NCBI GenBank assembly: GCA_013423325.1
Contig: BLJB01000269.1
Span: forward strand, 1-64,000
Source: Usnea hakonensis
Lineage: Eukaryota; Ascomycota; Lecanoromycetes; Lecanorales; Parmeliaceae
DNA length: 64,000 nucleotides
Direction of reading: 5' to 3'
Shown here: one piece after another, positions 1 through 11,376 of the stretch
Layout: each line of letters opens with the position of its first letter
Numbering within the stretch: position 1 is the first letter of the stretch
Program-made: the position numbers and the translations under genes
The notes under the pieces: generated by a model
The model's database searches: none
The model's input: only the letters and a program-made list of their open reading frames with translations
Told to the model about the DNA's origin: nothing

Positions 1-59
1 CTTTCTATTAAATAAGACTCTTTCTATTAAATAAGACTCTTTCTATTAAATAAGACTCT
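1..59. repeat. 19-bp tandem repeat, cut by window edge
   Basis: Three consecutive copies of a 19-bp AT-rich unit (TTTCTATTAAATAAGACTC) open the window. The array is truncated by the left edge, so the true copy number is unknown. It belongs to the RIP-mutated block. Confidence 0.85.
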
Positions 60-1942
60 TAAAAAGAAGTAATAACTAGAAAGATAACTAGAATTCGGGG
101 GGAAAGCTATATAGGGGTCGTATAGAGGGGGAAACTAGGGGGGGAGCTATATAGAGGTCGTATAGAGAAGAGGCCGTACGGGGGATCGTATAGGATCGAT
201 ATTAAGTCTTAAGATTAATATTTGAAGCTAAATCTTCGGGCTAATCGACTTCGAGATAGATATCTATCCTTAGCGGGTATCTACCCTAAGACTCGAATCT
301 ATAGGTAGGTATCTACGCTAAGACCCGACCTATTATCTAACCCTCCTAAGACTTAACCCCCCTAAGACTCGATCTACGCTTGGGTTAGATTAAAGAGTTA
401 GATTTTAGATCTAACCTAATTCTTTTCGAAGCGTATTCATCTTTTTTTCGACTACTTTACCCGATTTTATACTTTCCGAGTTAGAAAAGTTAATAGTTCT
501 TACTAAGAATACTATTCTACGTACTTCTACTATTTAAAATAATATCTCTTATTAGGTAAAAGTTTTTCCGAAGACGATAAGATAAAAAAGCGAGAGATTC
601 GAAGAAGTCTTAAAGATTATAATTAATTTAATAGTCGATTTTAAGGTAAGCGATTAAGTAATAATATTTATTATAGATATAAATATAGCTAAAAATCTTA
701 GTAAGTATTTAGAGTATAAGTATTATAGCTCGAATATCGAAAAAAAGGAAAAGGTAATTAATTTATTTATTTCTTTTAATTATATTCTTATTACTACTAG
801 TACTTTAAGAGAAGGATTTAATTATTCGTCTATTTATATTATTATTTATTATATTTTATTATTTTCTTTTATCGATTTCTAATAATAAACGGGTCGAGCT
901 AGTAGAGATTAAAAAAACTCGATTTTATTAACTCTTACTATAGATAACGAGTTAAGATATAGTAATTAAGATAATAAATTTAAGACTCTTTATAAAGAGT
1001 ATTTAAACGAGTCTATTTATAGGAAATATATTATTAATTAAGTCTTTAATAATAAGATAAGCGATATATATATTACGAACTAGAATTCCTACGATCTATA
1101 TCTCGCTAGAGGCCTTAAAAAAATAAGCGAAATAGAGTCCTATAAGGAGAAAACTATTAATAATAATATATTCGAAAAGGGCTTTATTAATAATTTTAAA
1201 TTAATCGAGTAATTTTATCTTATCTATTATCCTTCTTTAAAATCTAACTTTAAATTCTATTCTTTTATTAATTATACTATATTTTCGACCTTTCCTTTAT
1301 AAAAGTCTATTAATCTATTATATAAGCCTAATTTATTATCGAAAGACTCGTATTATTTTAATTATTTTCTACTAACTTCTATTTATAAAAAGTTAAAAGA
1401 CTACGAATACGATTCCAAATACGTTTACCCTAATATTATTCTATTACTATTTTATATTATATTTTCTAAATAAGATATATATCTACTTAATAGTCTACTT
1501 TCTAAAAGTACTCGAAAGGATTTTAATCGAGCTCTTATTACTCTTAGTCGAAGATTAATAAGACTTTTTAATATAGATATAAACGGCCTTATAGAGCTCT
1601 TTATATATATATTAAAGACTCGAAAGATCTTAACTATATCCTAAATTAATATAGACGATCGAATACATACTAAATAGTAGCGAGAGTTAATTATTCTCTA
1701 TTAATATCTCTTCTATAAAGTACGAATATCTTAGCTAGACTTATATATATATATATATAGCTATATAATATACTAATTTCTAATCCTACTTTATATAATT
1801 ATTACTATCGATAGTAGATAGTCGAGAAGGCTCTAAATATAGAATTAATTAATAATTAAGTACTATAAATAGTTACTAGTATATAATAGTAATTAAGTAT
1901 TAGTAGAAGTATTAGTAGTAGAAGTTAATAATATCGAATAGC

Positions 1943-2180
1943 GATCGAGTAATAGTCGAAGTATTAGTAGAAGTTATAAATATTAAATAGCGATCGAGTA
2001 GAAGTTATAAATATTAAATAGCGAGCGAGTAGAAGTTATAATTATTAAATAGCGATCGAGTAGAAGTTATAAATATTAAATAGCGACTAAGTATTAGTAA
2101 AAGTTATAGTAACTAAGTAATAATAGAAGTATTAGTAGAAGTTATTAATATTAAATAGCGATCGAGTATTAATAAAGTTA
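1943..2180. repeat. 31-bp minisatellite inside the RIP block
   Basis: A unit beginning GATCGAGTAGAAGTTATAAA recurs at 1992, 2023, 2054 and, partly, 2085, exactly 31 bp apart. Looser copies flank it from about 1943 to 2180. Units differ by one or two bases. The array lies wholly within CpA/TpG-depleted DNA. Confidence 0.8.
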
Positions 2181-3420
2181 ATAATTAAATATTAATATTA
2201 TAATATTATATAGTAGTTAAATATTAATAAAAGTAATTTATAATAAATAGCGATTATATATTAATAGAAGTTATTAATATTAAATTAGTTAAAAAGTTAT
2301 AATAGAAAAGAAGGAGGGGGGGGTAATAATAAGATAGAGATAATAATAAGATAGAGAGTAATAATAAGGGAGATAGATTATTAAAGAAAAGAGAGAGAGG
2401 GGGTATTAAAGAAGAGTTAGATAATAATATATAGAGGGGGGGGGAATAATATAGAAGAGAGAGAGATATTAAAGAAGGAGGGGGGGGGAAGGTAATAATT
2501 ATATATTAATCTACTCTAAATCTATATTAAATAGATATAGAAGTCTTTTTAGTACTATAGTAAGATCTAAATATATCTTTAGAAGTTATAATTTAGTCTA
2601 TCTATAGTAATAAGATAGATTAACTATAATTATAGCTATCTTCTATTCTACGAATTAGTAGGGCGTAAATTTTAGGGGTAATAATCGAATAAAAAAATAG
2701 TCCCTTTTTACAACTTACTACGCTTTAATAATAACTATCTTTATAAGAAAATACTTAGTATAGAAGTTATTTCTTTTAAGGAGATCTAAAATATTATAAC
2801 TAAGATTTTTATCTATAAATATCGTTTTGAAAAAATTAATAGTAGAAAGAAATTTTAGTATACTATTTAGACTTTTACGCCCAATTTACTAATTCGTAGA
2901 ATAAGTATTTAATTATTTATATAGTTCGAATATAGCGAACGAAGTACTAATATCTAGTACTCGTTACATTATAGTATTTTAAACGAGAGTCACCGTTTAT
3001 AATATTATTTAAATTAAGGCTAGAAGATCTGGCATCACCTAGATAGCGTCTTATTTCTAGCATATTCGATTACCGCTGACGGCTAGTTTTGCGGATCTAT
3101 GTGCTACAAAGGAGAGATATTGTAGTCCACGTTTAAGCTGATGCCTTAGGATATCTGGACACTTTTTGGGGGTACGAGAAAGAACTAAGTGGTCGAGATG
3201 GCTAAGAGAGTAAAGTAATTTTTGGTAGAGGAGAGAAAGCTTATTTATCAAGTGAGAATCAGGCTTTTAACCCATGTACAGTTAGAGGATAGGAAGACTG
3301 GGGAACGAGACGCACTAGATGATGGCGGGTGAGTGTATTTTGCTGGAAAGATCTCGTAGGCTTCTCATCATCTACCCTCTCTGGCCCCACCACAATGACT
3401 GCACTGCTCCTACCTTCTCC

Positions 3421-4854
3421 TCAACCAGTAGCCTCGCTGTTCAAGCCTGGTCTTTCGTTAGAAGGTTCAACATGGAATTCGGTCCTAACATGAATCCTAC
3501 TACCATCGTGTGCCGACATCCCAGCGGTCACACGCGAATCTTGCGGTGGTCGGTCGACTAGTCTGATGAATCCATCCTCAGCCCCCTCCTTAATTGACAC
3601 CAGAACATTCTGGCGGCTAACCACCTTTTTTCTTAGGTGGGAATACCACGGGGAGTTTCCTTTAACCCCTGCGATAGGCGATGGGTCATTTCCGCCACGG
3701 CGATGGTTGCGGTCGATAGAACCGAAGAGGACGAGATTGAGGATTGGGCGGAGGGAAGGGAGACATGCTTGGCGTCGGGCTTAGCGGTGCTCTGGACAAA
3801 AAGACAAAAAGACAAAAAGGCAAAAAAACGGACCTACCACAAGTAATGCCCACGTTGCACTCCACGGCACTCCAGATTTGGACGTTGACATAGTTCCATG
3901 TGATGTCTGGTGACTTCAAGTCTAGACTTATGATGAAGGTGAAGCGGGCTATTGATACACAGACCACACTTTCGTGGCTATCAGTCTTGTCGTAAGAGAT
4001 AGTTAGGTGATGACTTACAAAATACCGAGGGCAAATACACTACTCAGAGCAAGCTTTGGGGCTCTGGGAAGATGTAGGTGCCAAATAAATGGCATAGGTA
4101 GGATGAGAAGAGCTGCATCAGTAATGATGTTTGGAATAGCATTTCCATCAAAGAATCGGTTAACGTTGACGCCGCACGTAAAGCTATTATGTACGGACGG
4201 TATCGGCATATATTGTGTCCAAAAGGCGCTCACAGGCTGACACTAAAAGATTGTAATTAAAAGCTAGGAAGAAATCAATACGTAATCTGCAAAAGTGACC
4301 AAGACTTTAAATACCATAGCAACCCCCCAGGCGCTAACCACAGCTGTAAGGATATAGATTGGAATGCGAATTTTGCTTTGCTTGAATATACGCCAGTAAA
4401 ATGCCAATAGGGAGAATTTGACGCTGCAGATAATACAGGCGTAGCTAATCTCTGAGACGAAAACGCCTTTAGCCCAGGCGAGGGCGGCGTCTGGCGGCCC
4501 AGTCCATATATGGCGTCCAAGACCGTGATTGATCACTGAAGAACTCAGTATAGACAGTCGAATCATAATAAAGAACTTACTGTAAGTGATCAACATAAAT
4601 ATCTGGGTGGTCGCTGCTGCCTATGCCTCTGTCAGCGAGGACAGGTTAAGATATAGAGAGTTACTCCAGCATACAATTGCTAGTAGCATAAGCCAGTCAT
4701 CCCACCACAAAGGCAAGCGAGTCAATCGTCTTGCGGTGAATCGTAAACAGATCGCTATCAGAGCCAACGTGAATGTGGAAATACTGACACCGAGAAGTCG
4801 AGGAACCTGGGTATCTTGCAGATGGATGCCTGGTGGTGGAGGTGGAAGTGACAT
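3421..4854 (-). CDS. fungal rhodopsin-domain (PTH11-like) integral membrane protein
   Basis: Multi-exon minus-strand gene of the fungal seven-helix rhodopsin-domain family, thought to act as surface receptors or sensors. Exon 1 starts at the ATG at 4852-4854 and gives a Pro-rich N terminus, then helix 1, a charged RFTARRL loop and the family motif WWDDWLM. Further exons give GLGRHIW (about 4510), a helix ending FSLLAFYWRIF, then a block containing TDAALLILPMPFIWHL (about 4120). An exon at about 3860-3965 carries WNYVNVQIWSAVE, which matches the family's late conserved region. A last exon (about 3421-3624) gives a hydrophilic tail. The usual CLPTL motif after the last helix is not clear, so the 3' model is the weak part. 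The gene resembles the copy at 9071-10719 in strand and exon layout. Ligand and role are unknown. Confidence 0.65.
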
Positions 4855-7100
4855 TATTAGGAAAATATTGCGAATGTGTATGATGGTTACTTTCGACAAA
4901 GCTCAGAAGAGGGCGTTCTTCAATTGTATAAGATATAATAGCGGGGTTTGTGCATATTAGGGGTGAAGATTATGAATGAGGTGTCCCGAGCTTACTGCGA
5001 GACAATCCTGCAGTAATACGCATCAGACTACCCTTATACTTCAGATAGTGTTACAAAATCTTTTTTGGGGCTAGCTGTCCGGGCGAAAATGCAAGAAACA
5101 GACTTGACTTCTTCGATATTCAGGAATGCTAAGTGGGATTTTCTTGCTATGTTTCGAGACAGTTGCAGAAATCAGATCTTTCAGTTCTGCTTGGAAAGAA
5201 TGACCACTTGTCCCTCACACGGCTTCTCCAAGCGATTTCTCATATGAGATCTTGGCAAAGCAGACCACGGAATACCCGTGTGAGTCCTCGCACTATGGTC
5301 GCGGACACATGCGACTGGCGCATCCAGGTTTAAATAGTCGCCGAGCCTAGCCTTCTTCGAAATTCTAATGCTAGCCATGTAACAATGGCAGGAGTGGATG
5401 TTTTATTTGCAAGGAAATCAAGTCCGCCGTCTGCGCTAACGAAGGACCTACATATTGACATGTGCCCGCATTGTTGTCATAAATGGAAGAGAGAGGCTAA
5501 ATTACGCATTTGAGTTTTTTCAGCTCGAGTGAGAACGGATTTCCGTGGCTCTTAAAGAGAAGCATTTTATGGAAGTGGTTGTGCTCTCGACCCGCATATT
5601 GAACCATACTAGCGCTTACGAAATAAGGGTACCTGAGCTGCCGCACCGCTCTTTAGTGGTCACTGCTGTTGTATATCATGGAGTGTATCATCACAAGATC
5701 AACGGACTGTCAGCGCTAACAAAATCTGACATAGTACGTGCTTCTGGAAATCATTCTTCTCGGGTCATGAATAATCATGGTGCAGCTGCAGGGTATCGTC
5801 CATGCTAATTAGCGCATAGCCTCGGTAAGATGAACCAATTTGCACATTTTCACGCGACTCCTAGCTCCGAATCGAGAAGCACTCCTAGATGTGCAAAGTC
5901 TCAGAGACAAGTAAGCTACGAAATAAAGCTAAATATCTCAGCCCATTTACTCGAACAAAGTGGGGTGATTCTGAGTTTGCCTTCTTAAAAAGATCAGCAT
6001 CCTCCTCTAATACGGCTGACAGTAATGAAGCAAAGGGCTGCAGCTTGCTCTGTCGGACAGTCCATAAGTCCATGACGCTTTCGCTTCCCATCGTACATGG
6101 CAGAGTACGATAGCGTGTCGTCTCGACTGTCCTGGCGGATCTCGCTATGGCGTCCCCACCGATCCGTAGATCCCTATTGATTTTCTATATATCTCGTCTT
6201 GGTAGCTCTCCTTGTTCCTAAGTTTCATTATACATCATTCTTCAATATGCCCGCTCTCACAATTATTCTAGTCTCAGGAGCCTTTCATATTGACTCGGCT
6301 ATAGATATATTAGGTGCGCGGCTTCAGTTTTCAGTTACCTGAAAGCCATTGCCATACATGTGCATGGACTAACCCGTGCCAGCCTTTTGGCGCGTATCGC
6401 GAAGAGGAAAGGATTCCCGGGAGCTGAACACCCTCTCTCCGACTTGTTCAAATAAGGAAATGTTATGCATGGATTTCATACCGGGTGCCAGATATAGCCA
6501 TATAGCCTTGTAAGTCGATAAGTCATGAAAGACTACCGCAATACAGATCTGCGTCATATTATTTGCCACGACCCTTGGTGGTGCTCGATGAAAACGGACC
6601 CTCGGATCCTCATCAAAATAGGTCTAGTTCGTATGTATGCTAGGTGGTAATATCTTAGCACTTGCGGCGCGAGCGGCATCCACGATAAGCCTATAGGTTA
6701 GGCTTGCTCCACGAACACTTGACTCTTACAAGCTTATAGCCGTCTGACTGCATACGATATGATAAACGCAGCAAAGTGGGCAAATGTATGCAAGCCCCAT
6801 ATCGTCTGACAGCAGCAAAATGGTAGCAATTTTGACTTTCGCAATCGGAAACCCGTCTGACTGCAGAAGACCGCTAGTCTCGTCAGTCAATGCGGCTTAT
6901 CAAGTGTGGGAAATTTCTTCGCGGGTTTAAAACGAAACCAGCGGACTAGATAGGAAACCGCGAAAAACCCCTATCATACAGTGTTAGGCCCCCTCATGAA
7001 GCCCGCTCAGTATAAAAATAATAACCCTATTCAGGATGTAAAGGGATGAACACTGAGTTTACGCAAGCGTAAAAACGGCATATTCGGAGGGGCTATTTGA
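4855..7100. other. gene-poor interval
   Basis: Only short, unrelated reading frames occur here (the longest near 5545-5808 and 5885-6091). None has a recognisable domain, convincing start context or spliceable neighbours. A TATA-like stretch (tataaaaataat) lies at about 7012-7023, just upstream of the P450 relic. Confidence 0.5.
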
Positions 7101-8245
7101 TTGCTGAAGTCTGGCGCCTCATTCCGAAGCCTTTCGCCTAGTAAGTCTTTTACTTTACCATCACACTCGTGTTCTGACCGGTATAGCTATGCTACAAAGT
7201 TTAAGTACGGTCAAGACATGGATAGAAGACGTATGCATCAACTTGTGGCTTCCAAATTCAAACAACGGCTTGACAGACAGGCACAAGAAAAATATGACAG
7301 CGTACCGGATCAGCTTGTATATCACTTCTGGTCTACCGGTTGGCTTCACGCACAGTCTAATACTCTGCAGCCTAACATTTCTCGCTTTCTTCTGGAATCT
7401 CATCCAGACGGATGGGATACCGAGAGATACACAAACGAGATCAAAGCGTGTTGTACCCGGTCTTGCTCACACCTTCTGTGGTAAAACAATGCCTAGCCCA
7501 ATCGGAAGAAGATCTCAAGAGTCGGCCAAAGACTCGGCTACCAGATCATGACTCAAGCACTGCAAGACATCGCCTTTCATCAGGAGTTTACGGAACCACT
7601 TCGACGCGAATTGAGAGCAATGTCAGACCCACCGGTCATCTCGATAGTCTTCCACTTTTGGATAGCTTCATGAAAGAATCGCTCCACACAAACGCATTTG
7701 AATCCGGTAAGCACCTTATCCTCCTTTGCTAATCGTTCCAAGTCCAGATCCGGGCTCACAATAATACACAGAGAGCTATCGCCGCGAAGCTCTACGTATC
7801 TTCACGTTCTCCGGAGGTTTCACCGTCCCCAAGGGGGAGTGGATCGTCGTCCCACAACTGCAAATGTTGAATGATACCCACAATTATCCCAACCTGTCAG
7901 AGTTCGATGGCTTTCGATTTGCGAAGATGGCCAAGGTTAAGTCTTCCAAGATGACGCAATGGGCCATGGAATGGCCCTTTTGAGCCTCCCCAAAGCAATT
8001 TTGGCGGGCTATCACTTCCCTCCTCTCTCTCTCTTTCTTTTCGCGATACTTTGCTTACAGATGCTCGCTTGTCAAACAGTGCGGGGCGATACTATATCTC
8101 TCTCGCAACTAAAATTATCCTTGCGCACTTTCTCCTTAAATTTGACCTGGAAATCCCAGAGCCTGGCAAGAAGCCGGGAGCGTTCCAATGGCGTACTGGT
8201 TCCCTTCCGTACCCTGGCAGCGTCTTATGTGTGAAGCCATGAGAG
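7100..8245 (+). pseudogene. decayed cytochrome P450
   Basis: Three disconnected blocks match a fungal microsomal P450. The first (about 7552-7605) reads as the LQDIAFHQEFTEPLRREL region that follows the I helix. The second (about 7645-7700) gives LPLLDSFMKES, the ExxR-bearing K-helix region. The third (about 7775-7930) gives FSGGFTVPKGEWIVVPQ and a following FRFAK, the beta-sheet/PERF region. The L-helix block (about 8065-8240) reads AGRYYISLATKIILAHFLLK. In that block the heme-binding CPGR segment reads SAGR, so the thiolate Cys is Ser. Blocks lie in different frames with stops between them, and the N-terminal half is not convincingly readable. Introns could explain some breaks, but the lost ligand argues for a non-functional copy. 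Confidence 0.7.
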
Positions 8246-9070
8246 AAGAAAGAGCTTTCCTAGAAGCTTTGAATGTTTCGGAGACATAAGGAGAATACCT
8301 TTAAAGTTACTATCAACCTTTAGGTTCTCTTGGCGATTTGAAATTTCGTATAGTTGATAGATCCCCTCAGAACCAATCATTTCTTTCATCCGGATCGTTC
8401 TCTCGGGATGGCGAGCTAGAGAGCGAGGCTGTGCTCTAGTTACTTTCGGTAATTCATCTGCGAAGTCTGTTACCTGACGATGGAGTAGAGCTACCGTCCC
8501 TGAAATCCGTTTTGTAATGGAAAACTTGGGAGTTAAGTTTATCTCGTATATTAGTAGCTATCGTTGAATTGCAATTTTAGCCGGCAAGGAAAACGGCGAT
8601 ATGTCATTATGTATGTCTCTTGTCTCGACGTCTTTTTGCCAATTTGCACCGCTCAATATATTTATATCGGATACAGTTTCTGCATTCTTCGTCAAGCGCA
8701 CATCGCCTGCTCCAATCAACTATAGTCATGAAGACCAGGTAGTTCTGTCTCCCGAAAGAGTTTCGTAATCACGACGCGGGCCTGTCGGGAACAGCGATGA
8801 ACTTTGAATGCTACAGCGACTATATTTCTGTTCCACCGCCCTTCTTCTTCTTCTTCTTCTTCTTCTCGACCATCATAGTCTCAAAGTGCATGAAGACAAA
8901 AACTGTTAGTGGGACTGTTAGTGGGAGGGATTTGAGAACAAGAAGAAGATGTCCACTAGCCCTTGAGACATCATATAATCCTACAGTTCCACACCAATTT
9001 CTTGTCTTCAGCAATGGGTAACGTTTTCAAGATAGCCGTACAACATACCCTCACCTTCACAAATGTTATA
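8246..9070. other. intergenic, no gene seen
   Basis: Mixed-composition sequence without a supported reading frame, between the P450 relic and the 3' end of the next minus-strand gene. The only structured element is the CTT microsatellite described separately. Confidence 0.5.
8841..8866. repeat. (CTT)n microsatellite
   Basis: Eight to nine uninterrupted CTT units in the 3' flank of the minus-strand rhodopsin-domain gene. This is simple slippage sequence. Confidence 0.9.
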
Positions 9071-10719
9071 CTACCATCGCCTAGTATTTCCCTCCAACTC
9101 GACAATCGGTCTCCAAGACTCCAACTCCAACGCCCGTTCCAACGTCTCCATCTCCGCGGCAAGCACCGCCGTTCCGATCTCCACAAGATATGGTCCTGGC
9201 GCATCGGCGTCCATTTCTGGCACACTTGAATTATTCACCTCGGCCTCTAATTCCGCGAGATTTGAAGCCTCCGCCTCGGCCTCCACAATCGGTACCGAGT
9301 CCAGCATGGGATTTGGTCCGTCGCCCCAGCTCGGGTTTCTCGTTAACGGCAAGATTTGTGGCCCTGATGGCTCCCCCGTTGCGAATGCCGGTAACATACT
9401 CATCAACAACCTGGACCCTCGTTTATGGGTGCTCTTACGCTTGCATAGTTGTGCAAGCTTTGCAGAGATAAATGTAACTATGGGACCGAGGGAGGGGAGG
9501 CATGCTGATAGAACCATTTTTGGGGGTTAGCTTTCTTCGTTCACACTGTGCAATGAAGTTGAATGGTCTATATTGTACTGACCAGCGATGATGGAAGTGC
9601 TGACCTCGACATTCGTCAAAAGGAAAGGAGCGGAGTTCGTATTGTTGTTTATAGAATCGGTGAAAAAGAACCATAACCGGATTCCAGACACGACCGTTAC
9701 GCTGAATTGTGATGACTTATTAGTAAAGAAAGACGGGGTACTGAACTCTAAGTAAGGAACTTACGCCGCACCCAGGGCAAACATCGCGACAAACATTATC
9801 TTCTGCCAGTTGGGTATTTTAAGATTCCATACTAATGGCATCGGGAATATCAAAAGCGCGGTGTCAATTATGACATGTGGTATCGTACCACCCAGATACA
9901 CAGGTATGGATAATTGTGCATTCGACCCTTTACATTGTGTGGGTTCTTCAAAAGACTTCCAAAATCGATCGACTGGAAAACATTGAAAGATCGTTATAAG
10001 TAACTAGATCTTCGTTATAAGATTCGTTGCCATGGTTTCGATGAAAAGAAAAATCATCACACCAAAGTAGATAAACATACCACTGCAATTCCCCAACACA
10101 TCACAACCACCGCGATTGTCCAAATGCCGATTTGGATTGATCGACTCTTGTCACTAAACAGACGCCAATAGAGGGCTAATATAGAACATTTAACAATCCA
10201 CAGAACAAGTACCCAGCAGATCTGAGAGATAAACCACCCTTCGAGATAGATCTCTATATAGTGATTGTTGATGTCGTTCAATTCTGTAGCATTATTCTTC
10301 AATTGGTTGGTAGATGACCAATTGTATTGACTTATCAAATTATTTGCTACTGTTAAATAGGTAATGAAAATTAGTGAACTTAGTTCTAATCGTACGGCTT
10401 TGCGTGGTATTCCCAGAACTTACTCCAAATTGCCGAAACTAAGTTTAAGACCGTGGCAACGAGCTAATAGATTTATTAAGTTAATTTATATTTTCGAACT
10501 CTACGAGTTCTTTAACATTGTTGTCTTGGTGATACTCACAATAGCAGGTATCATCAACCAATCATCATACCAAAGCCCCGCGTTTGTAAGGCGTCGGGCG
10601 AGAAATCGAGAACCCACGGCGATAAGCGCTATAGCCCACAGAAGTATGATAGTAGCCTGATCGCTGTGCAATTCATCGATTAAACTCGCGACGCTAGGCA
10701 ACGAAGAATTCTGAGACAT
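9071..10719 (-). CDS. fungal rhodopsin-domain integral membrane protein
   Basis: Second minus-strand member of the fungal rhodopsin-domain family. Exon 1 starts at the ATG at 10719 and gives helix 1, a SRFLARRL loop and LWYDDWLMIPAI. After an intron, the next exon (to about 10057) has an unusual Asn-rich extracellular loop (LKNNATELNDINNHYIEI) where relatives have a GLGRH-type segment, then CSILALYWRLF. A further exon (about 9765-9975) carries the conserved acidic/helix block IIDTALLIFPMPLVWNL. A short exon (about 9590-9700) follows with TVVSGIRLWFFF. The last exon (9071 to about 9517) starts with ACLPSLGPI, the expected end of the membrane domain, and runs into an acidic Glu/Ala-rich cytoplasmic tail. 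All joins use GT-AG introns. The reading frame looks complete. Ligand unknown. Confidence 0.7.
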
Positions 10720-11376
10720 TGTGAACGATTATGGTGATATCTGAATGCCTTTACTGTGAGCTAGTAAGAGAAAACAAAAGCCAAGATTTCAAAATCAACC
10801 CAGACCGAGCCGCCCCCTATTCGGATATAGGGTGAGCGCCGCCCTATTATTCCGCGAAGGAAGGTGACTGTGCACCTTATGTGGGTGGGCTACTAGCATA
10901 TCACCTAATTTAGAAACTCTTACGTTTCGATCATACGCTATCTACAACCGACTACACGGTGACACCGACGGCTTATTTTTGGATCAAAGATATCGATTCA
11001 CTTCAGGGGCTAGGTTCTCACTATCGTTGTCCAGGACTTTGCGCGTCAATCTCCCGACGGCTATGCATAAAGGATTGCTAAGCCTTGCCTCGCTAGCCCA
11101 TCATGTCACAGTTACGCTCTTGGTGTCCGAAGAATTGCCGGGTGGCTATACTCTACTCAGCCTTACTACCTCACTTCCGTATCTCATGAGGGGTCAGGCT
11201 ACGCGGATGACAACCATCCTACTTGACTGCTGTATCTCCCACGCTATACCTGCGGTGCACCTTCTGCAAAGCGTCCTCGGTGATCAAAGACGGATTTGAT
11301 CAGTTGATGCTACACATTACGATTTGCAGACGATCGGTAATCTTTTGGAGAACGGCACCTGTGAGGAGCAAATGCT
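10720..11376. other. intergenic region between divergent genes
   Basis: This gap separates the minus-strand rhodopsin-domain gene from the plus-strand NLR and probably holds both promoters. No clear TATA box and no supported ORF were seen. A frame at 10979-11299 starts with a non-ATG codon and resembles nothing. Confidence 0.45.

Larger units (their letters stand above)
1..3020. repeat. RIP-degraded AT-rich repeat block
   Basis: The sequence is almost devoid of CpA and TpG. By eye I find only about five such dinucleotides in the first 2.7 kb. TpA is everywhere and CpG (cgag, gcgat) is retained. That is the footprint of repeat-induced point mutation, which turns CpA into TpA on either strand, rather than of CpG deamination. 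No ORF above 60 codons exists until about 3057. Polypurine stretches with runs of G lie at about 2300-2500. The boundary with ordinary sequence is sharp, near 3010-3030. The block is probably one or more old transposons mutated beyond family recognition. Confidence 0.9.

Noticed and set aside
1..3020. CRISPR-like or telomeric array at the left edge
   Set aside because: Repeats are contiguous and without spacers, the motif is not telomeric, and composition is explained by RIP.
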